The notes beneath the pieces are model-generated. The model ran no database searches. It worked only from the letters and a program-made list of their open reading frames with translations, and was not told the origin of the DNA. A DNA stretch of 40,626 nt from an uncultured Oscillatoriales cyanobacterium (GTDB lineage: Bacteria > Cyanobacteriota > Cyanobacteriia > Cyanobacteriales > Microcoleaceae): contig CAITND010000201.1 of the NCBI GenBank assembly GCA_903893625.1, forward strand, positions 1 through 40,626, written 5' to 3'. Below, piece after piece: positions 8,469 to 18,109 of this stretch; the stretch's first letter is position 1, and every line of letters starts with the position of its first letter. The position numbers were made by a program, and so were the translations under genes.

Positions 8469-9941
8469 TTAAAAATCAAAATAAATATAGGGTAAACCGC
8501 CTTCAGGTGCTAATAGCCAAACGGTGAAGAAACTCAGGGGAACTAAAGCTAATTTGACTGTCCAATTTAACTCTAATTTTAATCCTCGGTTTAGGAATGT
8601 TGTTAAAGTCATTAATCCAAAAACAGAGGATAATAAAATCACAAGATTGTGTCGTTCTAAACCCAAGGATTCAACATAAACTTTATGAGCAAACTGTACA
8701 TCAGCCGGATGACCCCATAAATTATTAATCACCCACCAAGAATCTTGTAAATTTGGAATTCTAAAGAAAATCCAAGCGGTAAATACCATTAATTGAGTGA
8801 TTAACCAAGCGATTAAAACACCGGGTAAGCTTTTCCAAATCCAGGTGATTGATAATTTTGTAAATATGACTTCTGTGAGGCGATGAATTACTAATGCTAA
8901 CCCATGTAATCCCCCCCAAACCACAAACCCCCAGGCGGCACCATGCCAAATTCCAGCGATTAACATTACAATGATTAAATTCAAACAAGTACGGAATAAT
9001 CCTACCCTAGAACCGCCTAATGGAAAATATAAATAATTCCGCAACCAATCCCCTAATGTAATATGCCAACGTCGCCAAAAATCGGCAATACTTGTGGTAA
9101 AATAAGGGGCATCAAAGTTAATTGGTAAACTCAATCCTAATAATAATGCTGTTCCTCTGGCTAAATCGACATAACCGCTAAAATCAAGGTATAATTGTAA
9201 TCCATAGGCAACGATTGCTAACCATAAATCCCCGCTTCCGGCTCGTTGTAAATTACTGAAACTGAGATCAACTAAAATCCCAATATTATCAGCTAAAAGT
9301 CCCTTTTTCATTGCACCTCTAGCCAGTAACCATAATCCGTCTGCAATTTGTTCGGGAACAGGAAATTTTAGGGTTTTAAACTGATTATTGAGATGATGAT
9401 AACGAGTGATTGGCCCCGAAATGAGTTTAGCAAAAAATAATTTATAAGCGGTAAATTCGAGTAAAGAAGTTGCTGGCGGTGCACCTCGATAAACATCGAC
9501 TAAATAGGCGATTAATTCAAAACAGAAGAAACTTAATCCTAAAGGAGCAATAACATATTGATCAATCCAATTTCCCGTATTAATAATAATGGGAATATTC
9601 CAGGCTGTTCCGAGGATATTAAAAATAAAGGGTAAATATTTAAACCCTACTAAAATTAAAACATTTATTACAATTCCTAGTGTTAATAGAAAAGAGCGCC
9701 TCTGATTCCAAGAAATGTGAGGAATTTCCCATTCTTGAGGTTCTACAATTGTTAAGGCTAAACCAAAGTTAAATACTGTCCAAAGTAAAAGTAAGGGCAA
9801 GTATTGAATTTGTAATGTACAATAGAAAATTAAACTTGCGGTTAATAGAATAAAAAGTCGCCAGGATTTCCAAGGAATAATCCAATACAATCCCAATAGA
9901 ATTAATAAAAATAGTCCGTAGGTAACTGAAATAAACGTCAT
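8469..9941 (-). CDS. MBOAT-family O-acyltransferase (AlgI/DltB-like)
   Basis: A 490-residue polytopic membrane protein with about ten hydrophobic segments. MBOAT landmarks are present: 'FFAKLISGPITRYHHL', 'DFSGYVDLARGTALLLGL', 'DFWRRWHITLGDWLRNYLYF', 'PLGGSR' and 'AGIWHGAAWGFVVWGGLHG', in which the His near residue 332 is the conserved catalytic one. Length matches AlgI (about 480-520). AlgI/DltB proteins pass acyl groups across the membrane to polysaccharides or teichoic acids, with an SGNH/GDSL-like partner finishing the transfer; the DUF1574 protein at the left of the window is a candidate partner (inference). ATG has no clear ribosome site. Confidence 0.9.
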   Translation of the reverse strand: MTFISVTYGLFLLILLGLYWIIPWKSWRLFILLTASLIFYCTLQIQYLPLLLLWTVFNFGLALTIVEPQEWEIPHISWNQRRSFLLTLGIVINVLILVGFKYLPFIFNILGTAWNIPIIINTGNWIDQYVIAPLGLSFFCFELIAYLVDVYRGAPPATSLLEFTAYKLFFAKLISGPITRYHHLNNQFKTLKFPVPEQIADGLWLLARGAMKKGLLADNIGILVDLSFSNLQRAGSGDLWLAIVAYGLQLYLDFSGYVDLARGTALLLGLSLPINFDAPYFTTSIADFWRRWHITLGDWLRNYLYFPLGGSRVGLFRTCLNLIIVMLIAGIWHGAAWGFVVWGGLHGLALVIHRLTEVIFTKLSITWIWKSLPGVLIAWLITQLMVFTAWIFFRIPNLQDSWWVINNLWGHPADVQFAHKVYVESLGLERHNLVILLSSVFGLMTLTTFLNRGLKLELNWTVKLALVPLSFFTVWLLAPEGGLPYIYFDF

Positions 9942-9970
9942 GAATTGTTAACTGTTGAGGTGTTGACTGT

Positions 9971-9998
9971 GTACAGACGTGCCATGGCGCGTCTCTAC
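9971..9998. repeat. Imperfect copy of the GAGACGCGCC palindrome
   Basis: Arms GTACAGACGTGCCA and TGGCGCGTCTCTAC differ from a perfect inverted repeat at two positions. It sits between the MBOAT start and the cyclase stop and is flanked by ACTGTTGA-type heptamer pieces, like other copies of this dispersed element. Confidence 0.8.
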
Positions 9999-10024
9999 TG
10001 ACTGTTGAAGAAGACGGAAGTTAA

Positions 10025-11488
10025 TTATTTCTTCTCCTCCCCTGACTCCCCTGCCTCCCCTGCCTCCCCTTCCTCCCCTACTCCCCCTGCTTTCCCTGTG
10101 AACCAATAGGTTCGCATTTCGCCTTTGCCTTTGATTAAAATCATACCGCGTTCTTCAAATAAATAGCTATCTTTGAGTTTTTGATAGGTGGTTTGACTGA
10201 CTTGAATTTGTCCTGATAAACCCTGAGATTCCATCCGAGAAGCAATATTAACCGCATCTCCCCATAAATCATAACTGAATTTTTTTAATCCGATCACTCC
10301 GGCAACAACTGGCCCTGTATTCATCCCCATTCTAAGGTTTAATAATTGATTATCTTGTTGACGAAATTGTTGAATAATAGATTGCATTTCTAATGCCATA
10401 TCTGCGATCGCCTCTGCATGGTCAGGTCTGGGTATTGGAATACCTCCAACAACCATATAAGCATCACCAATGGTTTTAATTTTCTCTAATTGGTATTTAT
10501 CCGCAAGCCGATCAAATTCTGAAAAAATTTCGTTCAAAAAAGTTACAATTTGTGTGGGAGAACGACGAGAAGCGAGTCCGGTAAAATCCGTTAAGTCTGC
10601 AAATAAAATCGTTGTTTCTTCAAATCGATCCGCAATACAACCTTGATTTTGTTTGAGTTTTTCAGCGATCGTAAAGGGTAAAATATTGAGTAATAATTGC
10701 TCAGATTTATCTTTTTCTAACCGCAGATCCGCTTCGGCTCGATTTCGTTCCAGGGTGGCTTGATAAATTTGATCAAACAGGGTTTTAAAGGTGTCAATTA
10801 CATCACCCAGTTCATCATTTCTTTTAATTAATTGGGAATAAAATTTTGGTGTAGGCTGGTTATTAATAATAGCTTTCCCCGCTTCAATTAAATCTAATCG
10901 CAGATTTAGAATCGGAAGAATAACGGTTTTTCCCAAAATAAATAAAGTCGTTGAAGTGACAAAAATAGAAATAATTAAAACTAAACCCGCAATTCTTAAA
11001 ATATAAGCATAAATATCAGCATTGATGCTTTTAGCATCATGACGAATAATTACCAGATATTTATTTTTGATCAAAACCGTATTACAAGCCACATCATAGC
11101 GATCGCCCTGATTTTGACGCAAATATAAGGTTTTTCCTTGTATTGCTTGTGAAAAACTTAGAGCGGGAGCCTCACCAAATTGACCAATTAACTTTCCTGT
11201 TAGACTATAAACGGCTCCTCCTAGAATTTCAGGATTCAAATGATGTAAATGACTTAATTGTTGTAAGAGTTCAGCATCGGAATTATAAGGATAAGTTTCA
11301 ATTATCCAGGCGATTTTACTAGAAGATATTGTAGGTAATTGTTGTAAAAGTTCGTTTTGACGTTGATAAACTGAAGGAATTAAAATCATAATTTCAACAA
11401 AAATTAAGCTTGAAAATACCCAGATTGCAATTGATCGAGAAAGACGAGCATTCAAAAGTTTAAAAAATAATTTCAGTTGTTTTAACAT
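10025..11488 (-). CDS. Membrane-bound class III adenylate cyclase with HAMP
   Basis: 487 residues. A first membrane segment near 18-38 and a second near 164-190 bracket an extracytoplasmic sensor region; a HAMP-like linker follows, then the cyclase domain from about 275. Catalytic residues are visible: metal-binding Asp in 'ILFADLTDFT' and in 'IGDAYMVV', substrate-selecting Lys in 'EKIKTIGD' and Asp in 'YDLWGD', and the transition-state Asn and Arg in 'AVNIASRME'. Lys plus Asp predicts ATP as substrate and cAMP as product. GAGGAG about ten bases before ATG supports the start. The last twenty or so residues after 'YWFTGK' are Gly/Glu/Ala and are coded by the G-rich repeat of the window ends, an unusual repeat-derived tail. 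The signal sensed is unknown. Confidence 0.9.
   Translation of the reverse strand: MLKQLKLFFKLLNARLSRSIAIWVFSSLIFVEIMILIPSVYQRQNELLQQLPTISSSKIAWIIETYPYNSDAELLQQLSHLHHLNPEILGGAVYSLTGKLIGQFGEAPALSFSQAIQGKTLYLRQNQGDRYDVACNTVLIKNKYLVIIRHDAKSINADIYAYILRIAGLVLIISIFVTSTTLFILGKTVILPILNLRLDLIEAGKAIINNQPTPKFYSQLIKRNDELGDVIDTFKTLFDQIYQATLERNRAEADLRLEKDKSEQLLLNILPFTIAEKLKQNQGCIADRFEETTILFADLTDFTGLASRRSPTQIVTFLNEIFSEFDRLADKYQLEKIKTIGDAYMVVGGIPIPRPDHAEAIADMALEMQSIIQQFRQQDNQLLNLRMGMNTGPVVAGVIGLKKFSYDLWGDAVNIASRMESQGLSGQIQVSQTTYQKLKDSYLFEERGMILIKGKGEMRTYWFTGKAGGVGEEGEAGEAGESGEEKK
10034..10093 (-). repeat. G-rich repeat forming the cyclase C-terminal codons
   Basis: On the minus strand the units GGGGAGGCA, GGGGAGTCA and GGGGAAGG are read in the frame Gly-Glu-Ala-Gly as the last residues of the cyclase. 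They are the same repeat and the same translated frame as at 1-73. Confidence 0.85.
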
Positions 11489-11849
11489 GAATTGATTGCT
11501 CCTCTAAATATCTATTTTTATGTCAAAATGCAGATTGATAACTTTCGGGTCAATTCATTTTTTGAAGCCGACTTAAAGCTAATAATCACTAATAATTTTG
11601 GGTTCTTTTTTCCCAGTTTGAGCTATAATCAATCTATAGCAATTCCAAATTTCACAACTCACACCCCGAAAGAATGATCCAATGTTAAGACTGATTTAGT
11701 TAAAATCAGGTAATTTGACTTGAAATAATCTGTCAGCATCAATATATAGCAGTCACTGAAAGCGATTGATTGACATAGACTGACACAGCAAACCTAGACG
11801 GTGAACTGTTAAACTGTTCCCTGTTCCCTGCTATTAATAAGGTTAACCG
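11489..11849. other. Divergent intergenic region between cyclase and pentapeptide genes
   Basis: 361 bases without a convincing gene. It must hold promoters for both divergent genes. A TTGACA at 11770-11775 is a possible -35 for the plus gene, but I see no good -10 at the right distance. Near 11805-11832 there are CTGTTAAACTGTTCCCTGTTCCCTG-like short repeats. A 61-codon open frame at 11492-11677 has no ribosome site or recognisable sequence and I do not call it. Confidence 0.5.
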
Positions 11850-13139
11850 ATGACAATGGAGCCAAACTCATCCTCATCTCATCCCCAAGGCGTTCAGGAG
11901 AACCCTGAAAACCTTAATGGTGGGGTGCTTCAGCATTCCGAACCCCCACAGCCAAAACCCCCAATGGAGGAGATACAACTGAACCCTGGGGAATCTTGGG
12001 AGATCGAAACCCGAGATCTAACTTTGGATGATGATCCCAATTATCTATCGGGTTCAATCGTGGTACTAGCGGCGATGGCATTGATGATTTTAGCGTTAGC
12101 AATCGATAATATTACCCTCGGATATGCCAGTGCCTTCACAACCTTGGTAGTCGCCCTGCGCTTAATCTGGTCAGGTTGGGGCAAAGTTTGGACAACCTTA
12201 ATTCCGGCAAGCTGGCGTAGTCTAATTATTGCTTGTTTCGGAATTTTAGGCTCTTTAATTGGGTTAGTCATTTTTAGTAATGCTAACACCGAAAATGAAG
12301 TCAGTAACATTACGATTAATTGGGATGCTATTGGTGCTTTAGGGGATTTAGGCGGAGCATTAGGTCAGATTTTAATTGCTATCCTCGCCGTTTATGTGGC
12401 TTGGAGACAGTATATTATTTCCAGAGATTTAACGATGCAACAAAACCGAATTACCCAACAACAAACCATTGATGCTTATTTTCAAGGGGTTTCGGATTTA
12501 GCATTAGGAGAACAAGGATTATTAGAAGATTGGCCGCAAGAACGGGTAATTGCAGAAGGACGAACCTCTGCCATTGTTAAAAGTGTGGATGCGGAAGGAA
12601 AAGCCAAAATTCTTAGGTTTTTATCCCAAGCTAAATTAATTACTCCGTTACAACGCGATCGCCATCTCGGACGTCCGATGTTTGATGGAAATGGTAACTA
12701 TGCAGAAGACCGCGCTCATGGGGTGCGAGTAATTGATTTAGGGGCGATGTTAGCGGGTGCAGATTTATCTCAAACCGACCTCCGACGCACGGATTTAAGT
12801 GATGCAAACTTAGTCAAAGCTAATTTAATGGGATGTGATTTAGTCCGGGCTAATTTAAGCCGTGCTATTCTCTATGAAGCCAATTTATCCCATACCAATT
12901 TGCGTGCTGTCAGACTTTTTTATGGTTCCGCAGAAACCGCTTCCCCCCGCAGTCGCACATTAATTCCTGATTTTAACACGGGAGAACATACGGGGACTGT
13001 AGTAGAAAATGCTGACTTTACTGGGGTCGATAATTTATCAGAAGAAAATCGGTATTATTGTTGTTCCTGGTGTGGTTCCAAATCTCGAAAAACTATCCCT
13101 GGAGGTTGCGAAGGAATTCCTAATAAATTAGAGCGATAA
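11850..13139 (+). CDS. Membrane pentapeptide-repeat protein
   Basis: 429 residues. A Pro/Ser/Gln-rich N-terminus of about 60 residues leads into four hydrophobic segments between about 66 and 183 ('IVVLAAMALMILALAI', 'LIIACFGILGSLIGLVIF', 'ALGQILIAILAVYVAW'). A helical cytosolic part follows, then about ten pentapeptides of the A(D/N)LxX type near 307-358 ('GADLSQTDLRRTDLSDANLV'), which form a square beta-helix in known structures. The C-terminus has a Cys-rich 'YYCCSWCGSK' motif followed by 'IPGGCEGIP'. Function unknown; these proteins are frequent in cyanobacteria. AAGG about eight bases before ATG agrees with the start. Confidence 0.85.
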   Translation: MTMEPNSSSSHPQGVQENPENLNGGVLQHSEPPQPKPPMEEIQLNPGESWEIETRDLTLDDDPNYLSGSIVVLAAMALMILALAIDNITLGYASAFTTLVVALRLIWSGWGKVWTTLIPASWRSLIIACFGILGSLIGLVIFSNANTENEVSNITINWDAIGALGDLGGALGQILIAILAVYVAWRQYIISRDLTMQQNRITQQQTIDAYFQGVSDLALGEQGLLEDWPQERVIAEGRTSAIVKSVDAEGKAKILRFLSQAKLITPLQRDRHLGRPMFDGNGNYAEDRAHGVRVIDLGAMLAGADLSQTDLRRTDLSDANLVKANLMGCDLVRANLSRAILYEANLSHTNLRAVRLFYGSAETASPRSRTLIPDFNTGEHTGTVVENADFTGVDNLSEENRYYCCSWCGSKSRKTIPGGCEGIPNKLER

Positions 13140-13277
13140 TTATTGGGGAAACACCAAGACACTAAGACACTAAGAATAAGAGGGATCATCAAGGGGTATT
13201 AAAGTTGTCGGGGCGGGTTCCCTGTCAACCTTGAATACCTACCAACAAATGTTCTAAACCCTCCTCGGCGGTGTTCC

Positions 13278-15101
13278 CTATTTCTGATTGATTTTTTCTA
13301 ATAAAAGTTCAACAATTTCAGTGGACATTAACGCGAAGGTTAATAGAAGTTCAATCAGAAGGAATAATGGAAGTAAAATAATTTGAACCAGCCAGAGTAA
13401 AATTTTATTGCTATTTTTCATTTGAGTTTGAGCCGTCATCATTCGCAGCGCCCGAACTAATATTCGGATTAAGCGAATTCTGTAGCTAATTTTTAAGTCT
13501 TTAACCTTGGGATTATCAAACTGAACTTGACCCGAATCAAAGATTTTATTTAACGTTGAAATTGAACTTTGAGTATCAATTTCTGGAAAGTTTAAATGCA
13601 GCCAAGTTAAGCCACAAAGCCTTCCTAAAATAAAATCCTGTTCTCGATATTTTTTATCAAAAAATCCCCCAAAAGCATTGAGAAAATCTGATGCTAATAG
13701 TTGATCAGCATCCGTTGGTTTTTCGACCATAGGCGTTTTAAATAAGTAGCGAAATTTTTGATAAAGATTTTCCAGTTCATTTCTCGCTTCTAAATTTTCA
13801 ATTGCTGGAATTTGATTTAAAATTAAAGGTGTAATCGGTGATAATTGAATATGATGATAGGGAATTGCTTTTTCTAGGTCAGATTTAATTTGAGAAATCG
13901 TCTCAGCCTGGTTTTCAGATAACGTTTCTAAATGGGATAATATCTTATCTTTGTAATCAACTTGTTGGTTAATTTGAACAATCTGTTTTAACTGCATCGC
14001 GTCCTGTTGAATAGAAGGAATTTTTAATCCCCCAAACAACAAATCCAACAAATTAAAACTATTCTTTTTTAAGCTGGGTTTACTTTCTAAACTTTCTAAA
14101 GAATAGGGAGAAACATAAACATAAAGTCGCTGATCTCGTTCTGTTTTGACTTTGCAGTTAAATTCATGACTAAATTTAATAAAATCTCGACCTTCTTCTT
14201 GAATTAAATACTCGGAATTGGGAAAAGAACTTAAGTGAATATTCGCTTCTAAATCAATAGCTTTCAAAATCGGTAAATTATCTAAAATTCCCCCGTCACT
14301 ATACCAAAACTTAAGATTTTCCTGTGGACAAAACATTGGTAAAGCCGGATCTAGCTTTTGTTCATCGGAATCAGAGCAAATTTTAAAATAAGCCGGACTG
14401 AGATTTTTCAAGTTATAACTTTTAATATTAGAAGCATCTTGAACCGGAGGAAAAGCTAAGGGAAACGCCCCAGAAATTAAGCTAGTATCAAGCACTTTTT
14501 TCCAGATGCTTTGTAAGTGATCGCCTTGACGATTTAACTCAGAATGAAACAAAAACTGACGAACTTCTGCATGATTAATAGCAGGAACACCGGAATAATT
14601 CTGACATTTATTTTCATAAGTTACTAATAGTCCTTGTAAATTCGTGACCGTCATTACTAAGGCTAAAGGTTGATGAACTTTAAGTTGATCTGTATTTTCA
14701 GTAATTAAATTAGCAATATTTTTAATGCCTTTTTGAGACAATAAACTGTCATTTTGACTTTTGAATAAATTCTTTAAAGCTTGACGATAATCTTCAATCG
14801 CAAAAACCGTATCAATATCTTTCATATCGGCCCGTTCTACCCAAGCTCTTTCTAAAAGATTTTGGGATTCATAGTCAGTATCAGGAATCTCTCGATTTAA
14901 TAAATAATAAGCCGTAATAGCTCCCGTCATCGCCCCCGCAGAGGCGCCTGTAATCAAATCAATTAACAGGGGAGAATTGTCTTTTCTCGCCTGTCTCACT
15001 AATTCAAAACACACGCCAGCCATGTAAGCTCCGAGGGCAATTCCTCCTGATAAATTAAGAGAAATAGGACGAGGGTTAGGAGAGGAATTTGTTAATACCA
15101 T
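13278..15101 (-). CDS. Patatin-like phospholipase with C-terminal membrane segments
   Basis: 607 residues. The patatin nucleophile elbow GASAG is near residue 52 (Ser nucleophile), preceded by the glycine-rich oxyanion stretch 'LNLSGGIALGAYMAG'. The catalytic Asp is in 'YSDGGILDNLPI' (D-G-G motif). The protein continues well past the catalytic core, through a helical region to a strongly hydrophobic end ('WLVQIILLPLFLLIELLLTF', near 570-600), suggesting membrane anchoring. Patatins hydrolyse acyl esters of membrane lipids; the physiological substrate is unknown. The hydrophobic tail is worth noting. It converges with the pentapeptide gene (138 bases apart) and diverges from the MmeI-like gene. 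Confidence 0.85.
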   Translation of the reverse strand: MVLTNSSPNPRPISLNLSGGIALGAYMAGVCFELVRQARKDNSPLLIDLITGASAGAMTGAITAYYLLNREIPDTDYESQNLLERAWVERADMKDIDTVFAIEDYRQALKNLFKSQNDSLLSQKGIKNIANLITENTDQLKVHQPLALVMTVTNLQGLLVTYENKCQNYSGVPAINHAEVRQFLFHSELNRQGDHLQSIWKKVLDTSLISGAFPLAFPPVQDASNIKSYNLKNLSPAYFKICSDSDEQKLDPALPMFCPQENLKFWYSDGGILDNLPILKAIDLEANIHLSSFPNSEYLIQEEGRDFIKFSHEFNCKVKTERDQRLYVYVSPYSLESLESKPSLKKNSFNLLDLLFGGLKIPSIQQDAMQLKQIVQINQQVDYKDKILSHLETLSENQAETISQIKSDLEKAIPYHHIQLSPITPLILNQIPAIENLEARNELENLYQKFRYLFKTPMVEKPTDADQLLASDFLNAFGGFFDKKYREQDFILGRLCGLTWLHLNFPEIDTQSSISTLNKIFDSGQVQFDNPKVKDLKISYRIRLIRILVRALRMMTAQTQMKNSNKILLWLVQIILLPLFLLIELLLTFALMSTEIVELLLEKINQK

Positions 15102-15271
15102 AACAACTAATTAAGGATCAAAAATATAAGAAAAGCACTGTTGACTACTCTAATAGAAAAACTACAAAAAGTCAAGGATTATCGAAAAAAAAGGGAGGAA
15201 AGGCATCGCCTATGGTTAGTGCTATTAATAATTAATTAAATCTGGTCAGCCTTTGAGCATGAGGATATATA

Positions 15272-18088
15272 ATGTTAAAGCTGATCGCTGATCCTCATAC
15301 TGTTATAATGACAAATACACTAACTAATATTAACACCTTTATTGACTACGCCCGAACTTTGAAAGGTGACGAAAAAGGGGAGGCGCAAGTATTTTGCGAT
15401 CGCCTATTTCAAGCATTCAGTCATCAAGGTTATAAAGAAGCCGGAGCAGTGCTAGAATATCGGGTAAAAGCTAAAGGAAAAACCACGAAATTTGCTGATT
15501 TATTGTGGCGACCTCGATTATTATTAGAAATGAAAAAACGAGGGGAAAAACTGGAAAAACACTATCAGCAATCTTTTGAATATTGGTTAGAATTAGTGCC
15601 ACAACGTCCTAAATATGTGGTGCTTTGTAATTTCGATGAATTTTGGATTTATGATTTTGATCTTCAGCTTAGGGAACCTGTAGATCGGGTGAGTTTGGAA
15701 GAATTACCTGATCGCTTTACTGCCTTTAACTTTCTGTTTCGTGAAAATAAAAAGCCTTTATTTAATAATAATAAAATTGATGTGACTCGAAATGCCGCGA
15801 ATAAAGTGGCTCAAGTTTTTAATCGCTTAGTAGAGCGAGGCGAAACAGTAGAAACGTCTCAACGGTTTATTCTTCAGTGTGTAGTAGCTTTGTTTGCGGA
15901 AGATATTGATTTACTTCCGAGAGGTTTATTCACTGAATTCTTAACGAATTGCCAAACAAATCGATTTAGTTCTTATGATTTGATTGGGGGTTTATTTCGA
16001 CAAATGGGAAGCTATCGCCCTGCTCCTCAAGATAGTCACTATCACAATGTACCCTATTTTAATGGGGGAATTTTCTCAACTATTGAACCCATACACCTCA
16101 CCAGAAGCGAAATTGACTTATTATTAGAAGCAGCAACAGAACGCTGGTCAAAAGTGGAACCTGCAATTTTTGGCGGGTTATTTGAGTCTAGTATGGGTAA
16201 AGAAGAACGTCATGCTTTAGGTGCTCACTACACCAGCGAAGCCGATATTCAAAAAGTAGTTTTACCGACGATTATCCGCCCTTGGCGAGAACGAATTGAA
16301 GCCGCAAATACTCTAAAAGACTTGCTGGCACTGCGACAAGAATTAATTAATTTTAAAGTTCTTGATCCTGCTTGTGGGAGTGGTAATTTTCTCTATGTTG
16401 CTTATCGGGAACTGAAGCGACTAGAAGCCCAATTACTAACTAAGATTCATGAAAATTTTACTCGTGCTGCTAATACGATTGGTACGATGTCGTTAGTAAA
16501 AACTAGCCAGTTTTACGGTATTGATATTAAACCCTTTGCGGTGGAATTAGCTAAAGTAACCTTAATGTTGGCTAAAAAATTAGCCCTGGATGAAGAAAAT
16601 CAGTCCCTTAATGTGGTGCAGATGAACTTAGCATTAGACATGGATCAGGCGCTACCTCTTGATAATTTAGATCAAAATATTCGCTGTGATGATGCTTTAT
16701 TTTGTGATTGGGAACCAGTTAATGTAGTAGTTGGCAATCCTCCATTTTTGGGTGGTAAGCATATTCGTTTAGTTTTGGGTGATCAATATGTTGATCGCAT
16801 TTTTGCGAAATTTCCTGATGTAAAAGATGTGGATTTTTGCACTTATTGGTTTCGCCTTACCCATAATCATTTGGGTGAAAATTGCCGTGCTGGTTTAGTA
16901 GCAACTAATTCTATTTCTCAGGGAAAAAGTCGTAAAGTTTCCCTAGATTATATTACTCAAAATGGTGGCAGTATTTATGATGTTATCTCTACACAACCTT
17001 GGTCTGGTGAAGCCAATGTACATATCAGTATTATTAATTGGCTAAAAACTTCTGAGAATCAAGAATTAACTTACCGGATAGATCATAAAATTGTCTCAAA
17101 CATTAATTCTTCTTTAAAAGCCGAGGTTGATGTTTCTCAAGCCGTGCGACTGAAGGCAAATCTTAACTTGTGTTTTCAAGGTGTGATTCCTAACGGTAAG
17201 GGATTTTTTGTAACAGAAAGAGAAGTACAACAATGGATTAAAACCGATCCAATAAATCAAACAGTTCTCAAACTCTTTTCTATGGGAGCAAACTTAGCGA
17301 AAAATCCTCACGGTCAACCTGATAGATGGATTATTGATTTTAATGATCTAAGTTTAGAAGATGCTAGTGAGTATGAACTGCCTTTCAATCATGTTAAAAA
17401 GAATGTGAAACCAGAACGAGATACTAATAGAGACAGTAGGGCTAAACAACTTTGGTGGACTTTCCACAGAACTCGTGGCGAAATGCGAAAATCTCTGGCA
17501 ATTTTAACTTATTGTTTTGCTGTTCCCAGAGTATCAAAATGGTCAATTTTTATTCCATTTCCATCGAAATGGTTAGCAGGTGATAAATCAGTTGTTGTGG
17601 CTTCTGATGATTTTTATGTTTTTGGTATCCTAACTTCTAGCACTCATCGCCTTTGGATGCACGCACAAAAATCCACACTTGGAGAGACAACTTGCTACAC
17701 TCATAATACCTGTTTTGAAACCTTTCCTTTTCCCCAAAATTGCCCCGAAAAAATAAAAACTGAAATTCGAGTAGCAATGCAGGCTATCCATGATTATCGC
17801 ACTGAACAAATGGAGCGCAAACAGTGGGGAATTACCCAATTATATAACCAGTTTTTTAATGAATCTGCTAGTCAACTTGCTAAACTCCACGCTCAATTAG
17901 ATCAACTTGTTTATAAAGCCTACGGCATCAAAGCCAACGATGATCCCTTAAAGTTTCTATTAGAATTAAATTTTGAAGTCGCAAATCGGGAATCTCAAGG
18001 TTTATCTGTTGTCGCTCCTGGTTTGCCACCTATTGTTAAAAATGCTCAGGAATTTATTACAGAAGATTGTGTTAGAATGCCAGAATAA
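15272..18088 (+). CDS. MmeI-like type IIL restriction-modification enzyme
   Basis: 938 residues, close to MmeI (about 919). The nuclease motif D76-x9-E86-x-K88 ('FADLLWRPRLLLEMKK') has exactly the spacing of the MmeI family. A helical spacer follows, then the N6-adenine gamma-class methyltransferase core: motif I 'LDPACGSGNFLY' near 364 and motif IV NPPF near 488. A target-recognition region lies about 600-820 and a helical C-terminus after it. Type IIL enzymes recognise asymmetric sites, methylate one strand and cut about 20 bases away, all in one polypeptide, so no separate endonuclease is needed. GAGGA about seven bases before ATG 15272 supports that start; ATG 15308 ('MTNTLTNI') is closer to where homologues usually begin. 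All key residues look intact. The downstream small ORF starts 21 bases on and is probably co-transcribed. Confidence 0.9.
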   Translation: MLKLIADPHTVIMTNTLTNINTFIDYARTLKGDEKGEAQVFCDRLFQAFSHQGYKEAGAVLEYRVKAKGKTTKFADLLWRPRLLLEMKKRGEKLEKHYQQSFEYWLELVPQRPKYVVLCNFDEFWIYDFDLQLREPVDRVSLEELPDRFTAFNFLFRENKKPLFNNNKIDVTRNAANKVAQVFNRLVERGETVETSQRFILQCVVALFAEDIDLLPRGLFTEFLTNCQTNRFSSYDLIGGLFRQMGSYRPAPQDSHYHNVPYFNGGIFSTIEPIHLTRSEIDLLLEAATERWSKVEPAIFGGLFESSMGKEERHALGAHYTSEADIQKVVLPTIIRPWRERIEAANTLKDLLALRQELINFKVLDPACGSGNFLYVAYRELKRLEAQLLTKIHENFTRAANTIGTMSLVKTSQFYGIDIKPFAVELAKVTLMLAKKLALDEENQSLNVVQMNLALDMDQALPLDNLDQNIRCDDALFCDWEPVNVVVGNPPFLGGKHIRLVLGDQYVDRIFAKFPDVKDVDFCTYWFRLTHNHLGENCRAGLVATNSISQGKSRKVSLDYITQNGGSIYDVISTQPWSGEANVHISIINWLKTSENQELTYRIDHKIVSNINSSLKAEVDVSQAVRLKANLNLCFQGVIPNGKGFFVTEREVQQWIKTDPINQTVLKLFSMGANLAKNPHGQPDRWIIDFNDLSLEDASEYELPFNHVKKNVKPERDTNRDSRAKQLWWTFHRTRGEMRKSLAILTYCFAVPRVSKWSIFIPFPSKWLAGDKSVVVASDDFYVFGILTSSTHRLWMHAQKSTLGETTCYTHNTCFETFPFPQNCPEKIKTEIRVAMQAIHDYRTEQMERKQWGITQLYNQFFNESASQLAKLHAQLDQLVYKAYGIKANDDPLKFLLELNFEVANRESQGLSVVAPGLPPIVKNAQEFITEDCVRMPE

Positions 18089-18109
18089 AAAATAGAATTA
18101 TCACACAAA

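Noticed and set aside
11492-11677. 61-codon ORF between the divergent cyclase and pentapeptide genes
   Set aside because: No ribosome site, no recognisable sequence, and it lies where promoters for both genes must be.
13144-13280. MITE bounded by GGGGAAACACC and GGTGTTCCC
   Set aside because: The arms are short and differ by an indel, and the right arm overlaps the patatin stop; too weak to call.
15272-18088. Type I HsdM-like methyltransferase
   Set aside because: The N-terminal D-x9-ExK nuclease motif, overall length and single-chain layout fit MmeI-like type IIL, and no HsdS or HsdR is nearby.
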